Shown here: in pieces, positions 1-9,852 of the stretch
How the letters are laid out: each line of letters opens with the position of its first letter
Numbering within the stretch: the first letter of the stretch is position 1
Assembly: GCF_963678635.1 (NCBI RefSeq)
Contig: NC_087066.1
Coordinates: 19,873,996 to 19,937,995, forward strand
DNA: 64,000 nt
Direction of reading: 5' to 3'
From: Symsagittifera roscoffensis
Lineage: Eukaryota > Xenacoelomorpha > Acoela > Convolutidae
Made by a program: the position numbers and the translations under genes
The notes under the pieces: generated by a model
The model's input: only the letters and a program-made list of their open reading frames with translations
The model's database searches: none
What the model was told of the DNA's origin: nothing

Positions 1-1032
1 GGATAACGCTCTGTTGTCCACGCGTAACTTGAAGGGAGCGCTCGCCAAGTATGCCCGGTACTTCTCCACGAAGGTGACTACTGCAAACATTTCTGCTTTT
101 GGTGCGCCAGATTTCATCTCTGTGTCACTCAAGACTTTGCTGCCGTATGCAATGGGACGGAGAACTGTTCTTCCGTTCCATTCTTGCTCTTGATGCAAGA
201 TTCCTGAGATGGCCACCACCGATGCGTCTGTGTCGAGAACATACATGCCCTTTTCTGTAGGCATGCCCAGCACTGGCGCTTCGCACAGTTCCTGCTTTTT
301 GTTCTCGAAAGCAACCTGTGACTCATCGTTCCATTCGAACTTTTTCCCTTTGTTGCGCATCAGCTTCTGCATCGGGTACACCTTGTCCGCATATCCTTTT
401 ATGAATTCTCGGTAGTAATTGGCAAACCCTAGGAAGCTCATGAGCTGTGTGTCCGTTCTGGGAGCTTTCCATGTCAACACTGCTTCCACTGCTTCCGGGT
501 CCGGCCTCACACCATGCCTATCCACCATTCGTCCTAGGTACTTAATCGAGTCCCTAAGGATTTCACGTTTCGATGGTTTGCACTTTAATCCTGCTCTTTT
601 CATGCATCCAAAGACCTCATCGAGCCTATCAATGTGGTCTTCCAGGGTCGGTGTCGCTATGACTACGTCATCCACGTAACACATCACGAGATTCCCATAC
701 TTCTTGGTCACTCTCGTCAAAGCCTGAGCCATCAGTCTTTGAAAAGTGGCCGTTGCATTGCACAAGCCGAAGGGCATCCTCTTCCACTGGTACAATCCCA
801 ACTCGCACGCGAATCCGGTCTTCTCTCTGTCCTTCTTTCGCAGAGGGACCTGCCAGAAGGCAGAACCTAAGTCCAATGTGGTGAAGAACTTGGCATCACC
901 AAGTTTAGATAGGCTCTCGTCTATTCGCGGTATCGGGTACGCATCTTTTATCGTTACCGCGTTCAAGTAACGAAAGTCGCAACAAAATCTAAGCTGCCCC
1001 CCTTTCTTTTTCGCCATTAGTACTCCGCAAGC
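1..1032 (-). pseudogene. Gypsy reverse transcriptase and RNase H start, cut by window edge
   Basis: The frame is open from 1032 to position 1. In order it shows the RT finger motif LRFCCDFRYLNAVT, the TTLDLGSAFWQ motif (first catalytic Asp), the KRMPFGLCNATATFQ motif, and the catalytic box CYVDDVVIAT. The thumb (LGFANYYREFIKGYA) and the start of RNase H (VLDTDAS, then VLRPIAYGSKVLS) follow. These are standard Ty3/Gypsy pol features: the enzyme copies element RNA to DNA and degrades the RNA strand. All catalytic residues in view are intact, but an in-frame TAG lies immediately upstream, so this copy should not give a full polyprotein. It is truncated by the window edge. Confidence 0.85.
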
Positions 1033-1644
1033 CTATGGCAATTTCGAAGGTTCTATCGTGTCGTATTCAAGCAACATTTCTATTTCCGCTCGGCACGCTT
1101 CCGATTTGTGTGGCGTCATTCGCCTTGCGCCTTCCCTATGGGGAACGGCGCCCTCTTCTAGTTCGATTTCGTGTTCGACGAAATTACAGCAACCGATATC
1201 CGCCTTATGTTTTGAAAATACATCTGCATTCCGATTTAGGAGGTCCCGCAATTTTTCGAAATCTCCCTCACCTATTTTCCCTTTTAAATGTTCTATCTCT
1301 GGCAAAACCGGTTTGTCAGATTCCAGTTCATATGACGAGGGGCGTTCCGGAAAATTCGAGCAGCTTGATAAGCCGTCGTCCGTTTCGGATCTCATTGAAA
1401 ACAATTTATGAATAGATTTTAAGTCATTAATCCTCTTTAAAATTTTATCTTTATTGGCATGATAAGGACAGTCTTTCACACTATATTTCTTCAAGTTTTG
1501 TGTCTCCTCATAGTCGGTCCTCATCGGCAAAGCGTAGCCAAGCTTCTTTCCACGCTGGATTGAAACCGTGGTGTCCAGTGTGTTCAACAACACCCTGACA
1601 CACAGTCCGTTTCGCGTTACCGAGAAGCTCCGGCATAAAATCAC
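1033..1644 (-). pseudogene. Gypsy pol linker between protease and reverse transcriptase
   Basis: This in-frame stretch joins the protease to the reverse transcriptase. The C-terminal part has the typical pre-RT region of Gypsy elements: a segment rich in Asn/Asp before FSKHKADIGCC, an acidic HEIELEEGAVP stretch, and an RRMTPHKSEACRAEIEMLLE-type helix leading to the start of the RT fingers. The segment ends at an in-frame TAG (1033-1035) exactly where the RT domain begins, and the same frame continues beyond it. Confidence 0.65.
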
Positions 1645-1674
1645 CGAATTCTGACTATTTGGATTCGGTACTAA

Positions 1675-2232
1675 TCAAACCTGTTTACTATCACTTAACG
1701 AATTCAAATTTCTCATTCTAAAAATTGCTACCACAGCTTGTCCTGGTTGTAATTTTACTTTTCTATCCAAAAAAATTGGTACCTTGTTTTCGTCTGTTAT
1801 TATCCTATTAATTGGTCTCTTAACATACTTTCGGTCCGGGTTTCTAATCCGTATTAGACCGTTGTTCAAGTCAATCATCACGTCAAAATTCCTGACAAAA
1901 TCTCTGCCCAAGATGAATTGGTCGGCGTCGACCAGATTCTCTACCACCAGGAAGCTCATCCAAAGATCTCGTCCTCCCATGTGAAGGACCGTTATTGGTG
2001 TTCTTCCGGCTACGTAGATAGCTCCTCGATTGGCGGCGGCCAGTCGGAGATTCGTAGGAATTAGATTTTCCCGCGTGAAGCCTATTCTTTCCCAAGTTTT
2101 TATCGGAATCACACTCACTACCGCTCCTGTGTCCAGAAGCCCTGTGACTCCGATTTTTGTTCCGTTGGTGTCGAGCAGATGTGCTGTCACATCTGCTTCA
2201 TACCCAATGTGTACTGCGTCTTGTTCCATCAT
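1675..2232 (-). pseudogene. Gypsy retropepsin (aspartic protease) segment
   Basis: The segment carries a Leu-Asp-Thr-Gly-Ala catalytic motif near residue 34, followed by VVSVIP, and a second hallmark ILGRDFVRNFDVMID near residue 110. These are the two signature regions of single-domain retroviral-type aspartic proteases, which cleave the Gag-Pol polyprotein. It is in frame with the segment before it (30 nt gap after a stop) and the segment after it (30 nt gap after an in-frame TGA at 1675-1677). I read it as the protease of one pol polyprotein interrupted by nonsense codons, not as a separate gene. Confidence 0.75.
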
Positions 2233-2262
2233 GGCGTCATGGCCTATCCTGCGGACCTTGAG

Positions 2263-2868
2263 TTACTCTTCTCCCAAATAGATCTGCCCCATTTGGTCAT
2301 CATCTGTTGTTACATAAGTCCTGGTGTAGATACTGATTCCATCCACGTTCAGCATTATTTGATACGGCCCATAGACTTCCAGGTAGCGTCCATGAATTTT
2401 CTTCATGCGAGGGCCACCCGTCGTTAGTAGTGCTCGCACAGCTCTCGACTCGGTGCGTGGCTCCACCTGCCTCAGATAATCCGCATATGTGTCCAAATGC
2501 ATTAAAGTGAACTCGGATGGTTCACTCAGATTTCTTATTACCTGGTGTCCAGCCACTGAGATTATCGACTGTATCTTATTTCCTTGCGGCACCATGCCGA
2601 ACCTCTTACCGGAGATCACTTTAAGTTTCATGTCTAAACTGCTTGGTGCTTTCGTTTCTTCGAGCTCCGTTGCTTCGAAGGTATTGAGTTGCTCCTGAAG
2701 CTTCTCATTTTCCAGTTCAAGTTTCACTTTTTGTTCGATCTCTTTGGTCACCAATTCCTGCTGTACTCTATTCAGAGCATCCCTTGCGGCTGCCTTATAA
2801 TCAATCTTGAAATCGTCAGCCGCAGTTGCTGGTTCCGGCTCACGTGCCTCCTCTGTTACCGCTTGCAT
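2263..2868 (-). pseudogene. Gypsy pol N-terminal segment (pre-protease region)
   Basis: This 201-residue open stretch starts with an Ala/Glu/Gln-rich region, has a predicted coiled coil at residues ~30-65, and continues into a folded-looking part with no motif I recognise. It lies between gag and the protease segment. The same frame is open upstream to about 2955 except for one in-frame TAA near 2888. It continues after the TAA at 2263-2265 into the protease segment without any frameshift. The ATG at 2868 is simply the first Met in the open segment; in the parent element this part would be reached from gag. Confidence 0.6.
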
Positions 2869-2945
2869 CTTCTTTGCCGCCAGCTCTTAAGGTTTATCCT
2901 TTCTGCGTGCCTCCGCTTCACTCAAAAGTCGAGCCTTGCTGGCTT

Positions 2946-5609
2946 TCACTCCTGACAAAGCTTCTTCATGTCTTGGATGCTTGATGTCTGCCACTGCATC
3001 CCAGAATTGCGGACAATCTGATTTAAAATGACCTTCAAGTTGCAAAAGAAACACCTCGAGCCGAATTTCGCAATTACTCCTCTCATGAAATCCTCATGGT
3101 CCAACTCTGACGCATCTTCGTCCTCGAGGCTAAAGCCTATTGCTTTCATGCCTTGTTTGTAAGCTGGGCATGCTGACACATGATGGTCCGTTGAACTGCA
3201 ATTAGCACAAGAGCGTCTCTTGTCCATATCATCCCTCGGTTTGTACCAATTGTTCCCTTGGTTTGCTGGTCCGTTGTTAAAATTGCCATAATTGTTCTTG
3301 TAATATCCAGATCTCGAAGGAGGTTTCAACAAAAGATACTCTTTTGATTTGAGCCTGAACTCCTCCGGTGTTGGCGCATTGGTTGATAGTGGTGTGTAAT
3401 GCGTTGCTAGCATCGTACGAAGTTCATCATTCTTCACACCATCGATAAATTTCGAGGCTACGGCCAAGTTCATCCTTCGGTTTGACTCGTCCGGTTGGCT
3501 GCGTCTCCTCAGCATTTCCAAATCATCGAGAAACTTGTCTATCGTTTCATCTTCTCGTTGCCTCCGTTTCTCGAAGCGCATCATCGCCTGGTGCCCCTGC
3601 ACCACTGATCCGAAACGGTTTAACAAGATTTCGAAGATTTTCTCAGCAGTGTCACGTTGGTATTGCTTCTTGGCCATGACACAGTTCAGGGCTGTCCCTT
3701 CCAAGATGCTGGTGAGCGCACTGCATTCCTGACTCTCCGACAAGTCCTCTTCCTCAAAATGCAACTTCATTACCTCTATCCAGGTATCAATACAGCCATC
3801 AGATTCGTCTTTGTAGCATCTTGGTTTCTTAAAGACTCTTCTGGACTTCTCACTGCGTTCATTGGTTCTAGATAACCTTGTCAGGAATGTCTCCAAAGAC
3901 CTGTTTAGGGGTTCAAATGCTGTGGTCATTGCCGTAGCATCCCTTGAGTGTCCCGCTTGAGTGTCCTCACACCTCGTCGAAGGCTCTGTGTGCGGTGCAT
4001 CCCTGCAATCCGAATCACCGTGAGTGTTTCCTGCTTGGCCCACATGACTCCTCCTCGGGCTTGCATGCCCCCTGTTGCCGGAATCATTTCTCCCAGTCGC
4101 ATGTGTGCCTTGCGTTGGTCGTTCGTTAGAGGTTCGTCTGTTCCCCGTTGAACTTGCTCTAATGTTCGGGCCCCATGCTCCATTACCCCTTGTGGCATAG
4201 CCTGATGAACTGCCCCTGCCTCTTGTGGATCCATACGTCTTCCTCTTTTGATGTTCATTGAAGTTCACCCTCGGTTCCCTGCTGGGACCTCCGGAGTTCG
4301 GTTCTCCTTCTTTTGGTCCACTCTTGCTGCTTAGTAGCCCGTCCAACCTATCCATGATAGCCTGAGTTCGCCTCTCCATCATCGCGTCTATCTCTGTGTC
4401 AAGAGTCCCAAGAGACTGCTCTTGTTGAATTCTTAACTTCTCCATGTCGTCTCTTAAGCGTAACTCTCGCTGTTCCGCCTCTCTTGTCATTCGCGACAAG
4501 TTCCTCGCCATATGTTCGTCCGTTCTTTCTTTCAAGCGTTTTTTGCTCCTGCCAACTTCTTGTCTATTGCGGTTTATTTCTTCCCGCAGACTTTCTCTTT
4601 CAATGTGAACTGCCCTTTCTAGTTCACCCATTCTTATTGACATCTGTTCATTTTGTTCCCCTAAACTGTCCACTATGTTGTTTAAGGCTTCTTCTAGTGC
4701 TGCCCCGTTATCCATGAGTGGCGTCACTAGTGGCGGTGTAACCCTGTCGGTCCCAGGTAGCTTCGTGCTGGTCGAGATCCGGGCCTTGACTCTCTGTCTC
4801 GACGTCTTCCCATTATCTATTTCAGGATCCGCTAACGCGTTGCCTAGCCCTCTGGTTCTACTCTCTCCAGTTTGTGGCTCTGAACTCGTCATAATCGCGA
4901 AGTCTTTTGACTGGCCCGGTGTGTTTGCCTCTTTGCTTATCGTTGTCACTACACCAAATTTGTCCATGGTTCCAGTCTCTCTTCCGACGTATGCCTCATT
5001 CTCCTGGATTGAATTATTGAGGCTGACATGAGATCCAAAGTCCCCTTGCTCCTCTTCATCCTCTTCCTCCTGGGTTTCAACTTCGTTCCCTGCGCCTCCT
5101 CCCATGGTGAATGGAAAGATGTTTCCGAAGGTGTTCTTCATTCTTTCTGAGAACGATGATGACGTTGTTTGTTTCCCAGTTCCGCCTGCCATCATAGTGT
5201 TGTCTGTCGGAGATATTCTCGTCGCCGCTACTTCAGTTGAGATGTCGGACAGTTCCGACATCTCTTCTCGATCCAATGTCCCGGTGGAAGTGGCAAAATC
5301 ATGGCCTTGTTCTACCGGAGTAGATTCACTCGCCAGCCTTCTGCCTCTCCCTTCCAGTCCCTGTACTTCCTGGTCGTCGTTCAAGGCATGGTCCGTATTG
5401 ACCTCCACTTCTAACAGTTCTTTACGCTCTTCTGAGGTCTTCTGACTTCTCGTTTCAACCATTCTGCCTGAAACCGTCTCCCCTTTGTCGGACCGGGATC
5501 GCTTGATCCAATCCACAAAAGGATCGGTCATCGTTTTTCTTTGCTTTTCAGGTATGAATTTCCTAGAGCTATTACCTCGTTTTGGTATCCTTGACTTGTC
5601 TAGACTCAT
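2946..5609 (-). CDS. gag: Gypsy Gag polyprotein, 887 residues, with long coiled coil and zinc knuckle
   Basis: This is the structural protein of the retrotransposon and would package its RNA in virus-like particles in the cytoplasm. The first ~280 residues are charged and low in complexity. Residues ~300-430 form a long coiled coil rich in Arg, Glu and Gln. A basic Arg/Gly/Ser/Thr-rich segment follows. Residues ~610-740 match the retrotransposon Gag (capsid-like) domain, with a Trp-Ile-Glu-Val start and a conserved region around FEKRRQRED. Near the C-terminus a CANC...H...C zinc knuckle (CX2CX4HX4C) is visible. The protein is longer than most Gypsy Gags, mainly because of the N-terminal extension and coiled coil. 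The ORF is unbroken and ends just before the pol frame, which lies in another frame, so a gag-pol frameshift is likely in the parent element. Confidence 0.85.
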   Translation of the reverse strand: MSLDKSRIPKRGNSSRKFIPEKQRKTMTDPFVDWIKRSRSDKGETVSGRMVETRSQKTSEERKELLEVEVNTDHALNDDQEVQGLEGRGRRLASESTPVEQGHDFATSTGTLDREEMSELSDISTEVAATRISPTDNTMMAGGTGKQTTSSSFSERMKNTFGNIFPFTMGGGAGNEVETQEEEDEEEQGDFGSHVSLNNSIQENEAYVGRETGTMDKFGVVTTISKEANTPGQSKDFAIMTSSEPQTGESRTRGLGNALADPEIDNGKTSRQRVKARISTSTKLPGTDRVTPPLVTPLMDNGAALEEALNNIVDSLGEQNEQMSIRMGELERAVHIERESLREEINRNRQEVGRSKKRLKERTDEHMARNLSRMTREAEQRELRLRDDMEKLRIQQEQSLGTLDTEIDAMMERRTQAIMDRLDGLLSSKSGPKEGEPNSGGPSREPRVNFNEHQKRKTYGSTRGRGSSSGYATRGNGAWGPNIRASSTGNRRTSNERPTQGTHATGRNDSGNRGHASPRRSHVGQAGNTHGDSDCRDAPHTEPSTRCEDTQAGHSRDATAMTTAFEPLNRSLETFLTRLSRTNERSEKSRRVFKKPRCYKDESDGCIDTWIEVMKLHFEEEDLSESQECSALTSILEGTALNCVMAKKQYQRDTAEKIFEILLNRFGSVVQGHQAMMRFEKRRQREDETIDKFLDDLEMLRRRSQPDESNRRMNLAVASKFIDGVKNDELRTMLATHYTPLSTNAPTPEEFRLKSKEYLLLKPPSRSGYYKNNYGNFNNGPANQGNNWYKPRDDMDKRRSCANCSSTDHHVSACPAYKQGMKAIGFSLEDEDASELDHEDFMRGVIAKFGSRCFFCNLKVILNQIVRNSGMQWQTSSIQDMKKLCQE

Positions 5610-5620
5610 TCTCTATTTGT

Positions 5621-6385
5621 CACTTTTTAATGCCTATACACTTAACTCGATTGCTAGAGACCTTATATTTTTGTTGACAATAATAATGACACAACATAAT
5701 AAGTTTCACAAGATTCTATTAAATAGTGACCACGAATCCCTGTATGTTATCAGAGTACAGTTTGTATAAAATTTATTCACACTAACCGATTATCGGTGGT
5801 AAGATTTGAAAACTAGCACAATATGATGTTATCAGTCAATTTAAAAGATAGTGTACTCACTACCCAATCAAGCACAGTTTATGTTGATTTAAAATAAAAA
5901 ATAAAAAATATATATATATTTAATGTCAAACTATGAATACCTCTATGAAAAAAACGTATGTGTAATGTACTCTTAGTCGGTCGCAGTACAATAGTCGAAC
6001 CTGTCTTTTAAAGAAAAAGCTTTCCCTGCTCGGTGCTGCACCAAACAGACAAAACTTTGAAGGCAGTAATTTTCTCAAGTGGGCGTCTATTGCACCCACC
6101 GAGTACTGTGTTACCTATCTGCCTTCGGACTGCCCGAGCTAGACCTACTAAAATCCTCAGGGCAGTCACTTTTCCCAAAAACGTATTATGTTACAATCCA
6201 CACCAATGAATCACGCTCTTTTTAATTTAGACTTAGTGTCGCGAATATCCGAGTTCGGACCTGTTTTGTTTTGATCTGGTTCTTATTGGAAGGCAAGTTA
6301 CCAGTGCAGTCACTGATAGCTAGCCTGTGTGCTAATAACCTAATACCTCTCACTTTTTAGTCTTTCTTTCGTTTACCTAAGTCCT
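5621..6385. other. Gene-free stretch upstream of Gypsy gag
   Basis: This is the expected place for the element's 5' leader and LTR (reading leftward). I see no convincing LTR ends, primer binding site or ORF. There is a short (TA)n run near 5908-5922. The stretch 6030-6180 is less AT-rich than its surroundings. Confidence 0.4.
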
Positions 6386-6389
6386 TTAA

Positions 6390-6665
6390 TAAAATAATAC
6401 CCCTCCGGATTGGCACAAATAGGACCCTTCCGGACTGGCAGAATCTAGACCCCTCCGGATTGGGACCCCTCTGAGTTAGTTAATATAAGACCCCTCCGGA
6501 TTTGGACCCCTCCGAATTAGCAACTATTAGACCCCTCCGGATTCGGAACCCTCCTAACTTGAAAAAAATTTTAACCCCTCCGGATTGGGAACCCTCCGGT
6601 TTTGTAAAAGTAGCTTTTCGGAGATTTCCTACTTTCAACCTATACCCCTCCGGATACGTTCTCCG
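6390..6665. repeat. Degenerate array of an ACCCCTCCGGATT motif
   Basis: The core ACCCCTCCGGATT, with small variants, recurs about ten times within ~270 bp, separated by AT-rich spacers of roughly 10-20 bases. The spacing is irregular, so this is a motif cluster and not a clean satellite. Related CCTTCCGGATT or AATCCGGAAGG words appear at 6708, 7339, 7392 and 7578, in and around the neighbouring inverted-end element. Confidence 0.6.
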
Positions 6666-6773
6666 ATGCAATTTTCGGTCTTAACTAAGTTAAAAAGCTA
6701 TTCACGGCAATCCGGAAGGCTTCCGCGTTCCGAACTACCCTTCCGCCCCGGCGGTTTAGGCCTATTAAGGGCG

Positions 6774-6812
6774 TTAATGTGAGCATCCGCTCGGCGCGGA
6801 GTGCTCGTTAAC
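6774..6812. repeat. GC-rich inverted repeat (hairpin)
   Basis: An arm beginning CGTTAA and ending TCCGC is followed, after a few bases, by GCGGA...TTAACG. The two arms pair almost fully with one bulged position. It lies ~60 bp left of the inverted-end element at 6872. Function unknown. Confidence 0.4.
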
Positions 6813-6871
6813 GGTTCCGCCGGTCATGATGTTAAAAAGAAAAACACCCAGGAGCGCCATAAAAACATCTA

Positions 6872-7654
6872 TGTAACATTCGCCCGGAAGATACATATCG
6901 ACGGAAGACAAAACTAAGTCTTAAGACGACTGGCTAACGTCTAAACAGAGCTTTGCATGCTTTTCACCGTCTCTACCAAGCCAGTACTTTTCGGTGGTCT
7001 TTCTAACATCGGGTCGACAAAAACGTTACTGCTTTCGGCTTCGGTCAAAACACTCAAATTAACTAGATTACATGCAGAAATAGTGAGCTCATGGCTGGGT
7101 CTCAGTATCCCCAGACCACGAGGTCACTCCTAAAAACAGGGCTACTACTTATTATATTACTATTGTTTTTGTTCAGTAGATAAAAATCATCATCTCCATC
7201 GAAGATGGATCAACCCTTTCCCCCAACTCCTAGCTTCTCATTCTCATCAAAATGAATCTAGATGTTAATTAAATTCAAGTCAGGACATGATAGGAGCTAA
7301 AAGTTTATGTAACAGGATAAAAGTTTCAGTTCCTTTACCCTTCCGGATTGATGAATCCGCTGGATCAAGCTTGTTAATCCTGATTTCTTCTTAATCCGGA
7401 AGGCCGTCTTTCAACCTTCACCGTTGTTCGCAACGGCCTTGCAACTATTGTAGCGGCACAATAGTTGCAACTCGGAGTGTTCTCTGTTACTCTGTAACTC
7501 GTTGTCGTTTTCCAATCTCGATTTCGTAGTTGTTGTTAGCGCAGCTAATGTTGTTCTGTTCTTAATTCTTAATAATCACCAATCCGGAAGGCTCGCTGCT
7601 AAAAATTCGGATTCTGCAGAGATTGCATTTTTCACATTCTGGTCGAATGTCACA
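6872..7654. mobile_element. TG...CA element with inverted ends and hairpin, copy 1
   Basis: The left end is TGTAACATTCG and the right end is CGAATGTCACA, which pair at 10 of 11 positions. Copy 2 (9004-9852) has the same ends and much of the same interior, and a partial inverted copy lies at 16260-16848. There is no coding capacity. It contains a conserved core beginning GAGCTCATGGCTGGGTCTCA near 7086 and a perfect 13-bp-stem hairpin at 7439-7470. The TG...CA ends would fit a solo LTR, while the 11-bp inverted ends would fit a non-autonomous DNA transposon; I cannot decide. Its right end interrupts a retroelement ORF (see 7576-7794). Confidence 0.65.
7439..7470. repeat. Perfect 13-bp stem hairpin inside copy 1
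   Basis: TTGCAACTATTGT and ACAATAGTTGCAA flank a 6-base loop. The equivalent hairpins in copies 2 and 3 differ in sequence but largely keep pairing. Confidence 0.7.
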
Positions 7655-7794
7655 CAACCATCCTCGGTAACGTCTTTTCCGCACACGCATTTATGCCGTT
7701 CGCATATTTTTGAGCCTAATCGAAGTCCGATCGCAATTCTGAGTTGTTGGTTTGACAGTTTTAGCCTTAAATTTTTGCACGGGATGACATTCAA
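7576..7794 (-). pseudogene. Non-LTR retroelement C-terminal fragment with Cys-rich motif
   Basis: The first ~50 residues, up to the breakpoint at 7654, contain LRIAIGLRLGSKICE followed by HKCVCGKDVTEDG. I associate this Arg-x-x-x-Gly-Leu-Arg-Leu-Gly...Cys-x-Cys-Gly pattern with C-terminal zinc-binding regions of some invertebrate retroelement polyproteins. At 7654 the reading frame passes into the right end of the inverted-end element, so the remaining residues (to the stop at 7576) are not original coding sequence. I did not find a clean continuation on the other side of the element. Family identification is tentative. Confidence 0.4.
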
Positions 7795-7799
7795 CTATT

Positions 7800-8665
7800 G
7801 GGAGACAAATCTATCTTGGAACGCGTTGAATTTTTTTACGTCCGTTGGTTCGAGTCGTAAAATCAAGTCTGCAATTTCGCTGTCAAAAATTGGCTCCGTC
7901 GAAAATCATTTCTTCTTAGCGATTGCTTTTTATTTATAGGTATTTTCCACTACATGAAAAAAGAGAGAGCAAATATAGCCAATTGCTGTTAATGTAGCAG
8001 AAGGCTCCGATCACCGAACTAAGATGAGAGATATGCATTAATTGATACATTTTTTAAATTGCACTCAAACTTTGAATGTTTTTTTATAGAAAAATTTTGT
8101 GTACCCATAATTACAAAAACATACGAACAATAAATTGTCTGCTTTAGAAAAGTGCTTTTTAATTAAAAAGGCTTCTTTGAAGATTTTTAGCACAAGGGAA
8201 GCTGAGCTTCGTATCACTTGCGATACAAAATGAATGACTATCGCTAAAAGCAAACGAAAAATACAAATCAAAAATATAAAAAAAACTTCAACAAATCTAG
8301 ACAGAAGCAAGACCTTCTATCCTTTCTGCGGAAACTGATCCGACAAACATAAGCAGACAGCCGTTTGTCTGAGATAGCCGAAAATATCCAGTTCGCAAAA
8401 AACATAGGTACCGACTTGTGTGACATTCGACCAGAATGGACAAAAATGCCATTTCGAATAGTAATCTTCGATTGTTTACTTATTGGTTTACTGAGCTTTT
8501 ACCACGAAAAGATTAGTGAGAATGAGATTATTGTTGCTGAATCCGTTGTGAGCAATGTATGTCTTCCGGTTTTTATATCTTAGGCATTTAGTGCCTGATG
8601 TTATTAGGTTTTCAAGCGAGAAAGTTCCGCGAACCAATTGTTGCCTAGGTGGCAATTCAAATAAA
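7800..8665. other. AT-rich stretch, nothing recognised
   Basis: Between the retroelement fragment and the LINE 3' end I see only short chance ORFs on both strands and no repeat shared with the rest of the window. Confidence 0.4.
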
Positions 8666-9003
8666 TAAAATAAAATGAACACTTTAATTGCAAAATGATA
8701 ATCAATATTATTAAGCAAGTATAAGTCACACAACTTTACTGGGTTATTTATTTATTACAAAATCATAAATTAATGTTTAGAACTTTACCATCAAATAAAT
8801 TTAAATTGTTTCCAGGTTGTTTTTCCATAGGTTGCCAAAGCAGGATCTTCACGAGAAATAGATGCAAAAATATTCCTTTAATTCATGTTTCATAACCTTG
8901 TAAGTTAAGCTGCTTCTGTCTATGTTTGAATTAGCATTTTGAATTTCCAAAAAAGAACTGATTTCCTGGAGAAAAAAATTTTTTTTTCGATATAATGACT
9001 GCT

Positions 9004-9852
9004 TGTAACATTCGCCCGGAAGTACATATTGACGGTAAACGAAGCTAGGTTATGAAACGACTGGCTAGCGTCTTAACACAACTTCATATGCTTTTAACAG
9101 TCTCTACCAAAGCCAGTTCTATGTCTGGTTCTTAATCATCAGGTCGACAAAATCATTACTGTTTTTAGGCTATCGGCCAGAGCGCGCAGATTAAATTAGT
9201 TGCATGCAAAAGACTGAGCTCATGGCTGGGTCTCAGGATCCCCAGACCACGAGGCCACTCCTAAAAATTAGGCTACTACTTATTTATTATATTACTATTG
9301 TTTTTGTTCAGTAGATAAAAATCAACATATCCATCGGAGAAAGACTTTTAATATTAGTTAACTCAATTCAGGACATATCCGGAAGCTAAAAGTTGTTAAA
9401 AGGAAGTTTCAGTATTCTGCCCGAGACCCTTTCGGATACTGGAAACCGGACGAAACGCGGTCTTGTTGTCCTTCTGATGAGTGGAACCCTACCAATACCC
9501 TTGCTGATTCTCGGTAATTGCTCGGTAACAATTGTAGCTGTACATTCGTTACAATTCAGACAGTCTTGATCATAATTTCAATATGACATTCAAGTATGTC
9601 TTCACTATCGAGAGTCAATGTTGCTGTTCTTTAGCGAAAATTGGTCGGTTCTGATTTTCGCGGTTTTCTGTGTTCGCGAAATTTCAAGGAATTTTTGAAA
9701 ATTAGTTCGTCACCTCAGATTAACCTCCCTTATTTCGTCAAATTGCACAATAGCACTGTTAATCTATCGGAACTGCCAATTTTCCCACTCGGATGCTCCA
9801 ACAAAATTGGATGTTGCCATGCATTTTGGCTCCATTTTGGTCGAATGTCACA
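9004..9852. mobile_element. TG...CA element with inverted ends and hairpin, copy 2
   Basis: The ends are TGTAACATTCG and CGAATGTCACA. It sits inside LINE copy A. The paralogous empty site in LINE copy B (around 11070-11090) shows that the insertion lies between two copies of GCT, so the target duplication appears to be 3 bp. The conserved core beginning near 9210, a TATTATATTACTATTG block, and a hairpin at 9525-9552 are shared with copy 1. No coding capacity. Confidence 0.75.
9525..9552. repeat. Hairpin inside copy 2, imperfect
   Basis: GTAACAATTGTA and TACATTCGTTAC flank a 4-base loop and pair with two mismatches. It is in the position equivalent to the perfect hairpins of copies 1 and 3. 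Confidence 0.55.

Larger units (their letters stand above)
1..5620 (-). mobile_element. Ty3/Gypsy-type LTR retrotransposon, partial and decayed
   Basis: Gag, aspartic protease, reverse transcriptase and the start of RNase H follow one another on the minus strand in Gypsy order. The element leaves the window at position 1, so integrase and the 3' LTR are not visible. I could not define a 5' LTR or primer binding site upstream of gag (plus-strand side, 5620-6380). Gag is intact, whereas the pol frame stays open for about 2.87 kb apart from in-frame stops. The class follows from the domain order and the YVDD reverse transcriptase; the exact clade is not determined. Confidence 0.85.

Noticed and set aside
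129-326. Minus-strand short ORF at the left edge
   Set aside because: Out-of-frame shadow of the Gypsy RT/RNase H frame.
9465-9500. Hammerhead ribozyme at CTGATGAGTGGAAC
   Set aside because: CUGAUGA is present, but there is no room for stem II before the A-rich core and no flanking stems.
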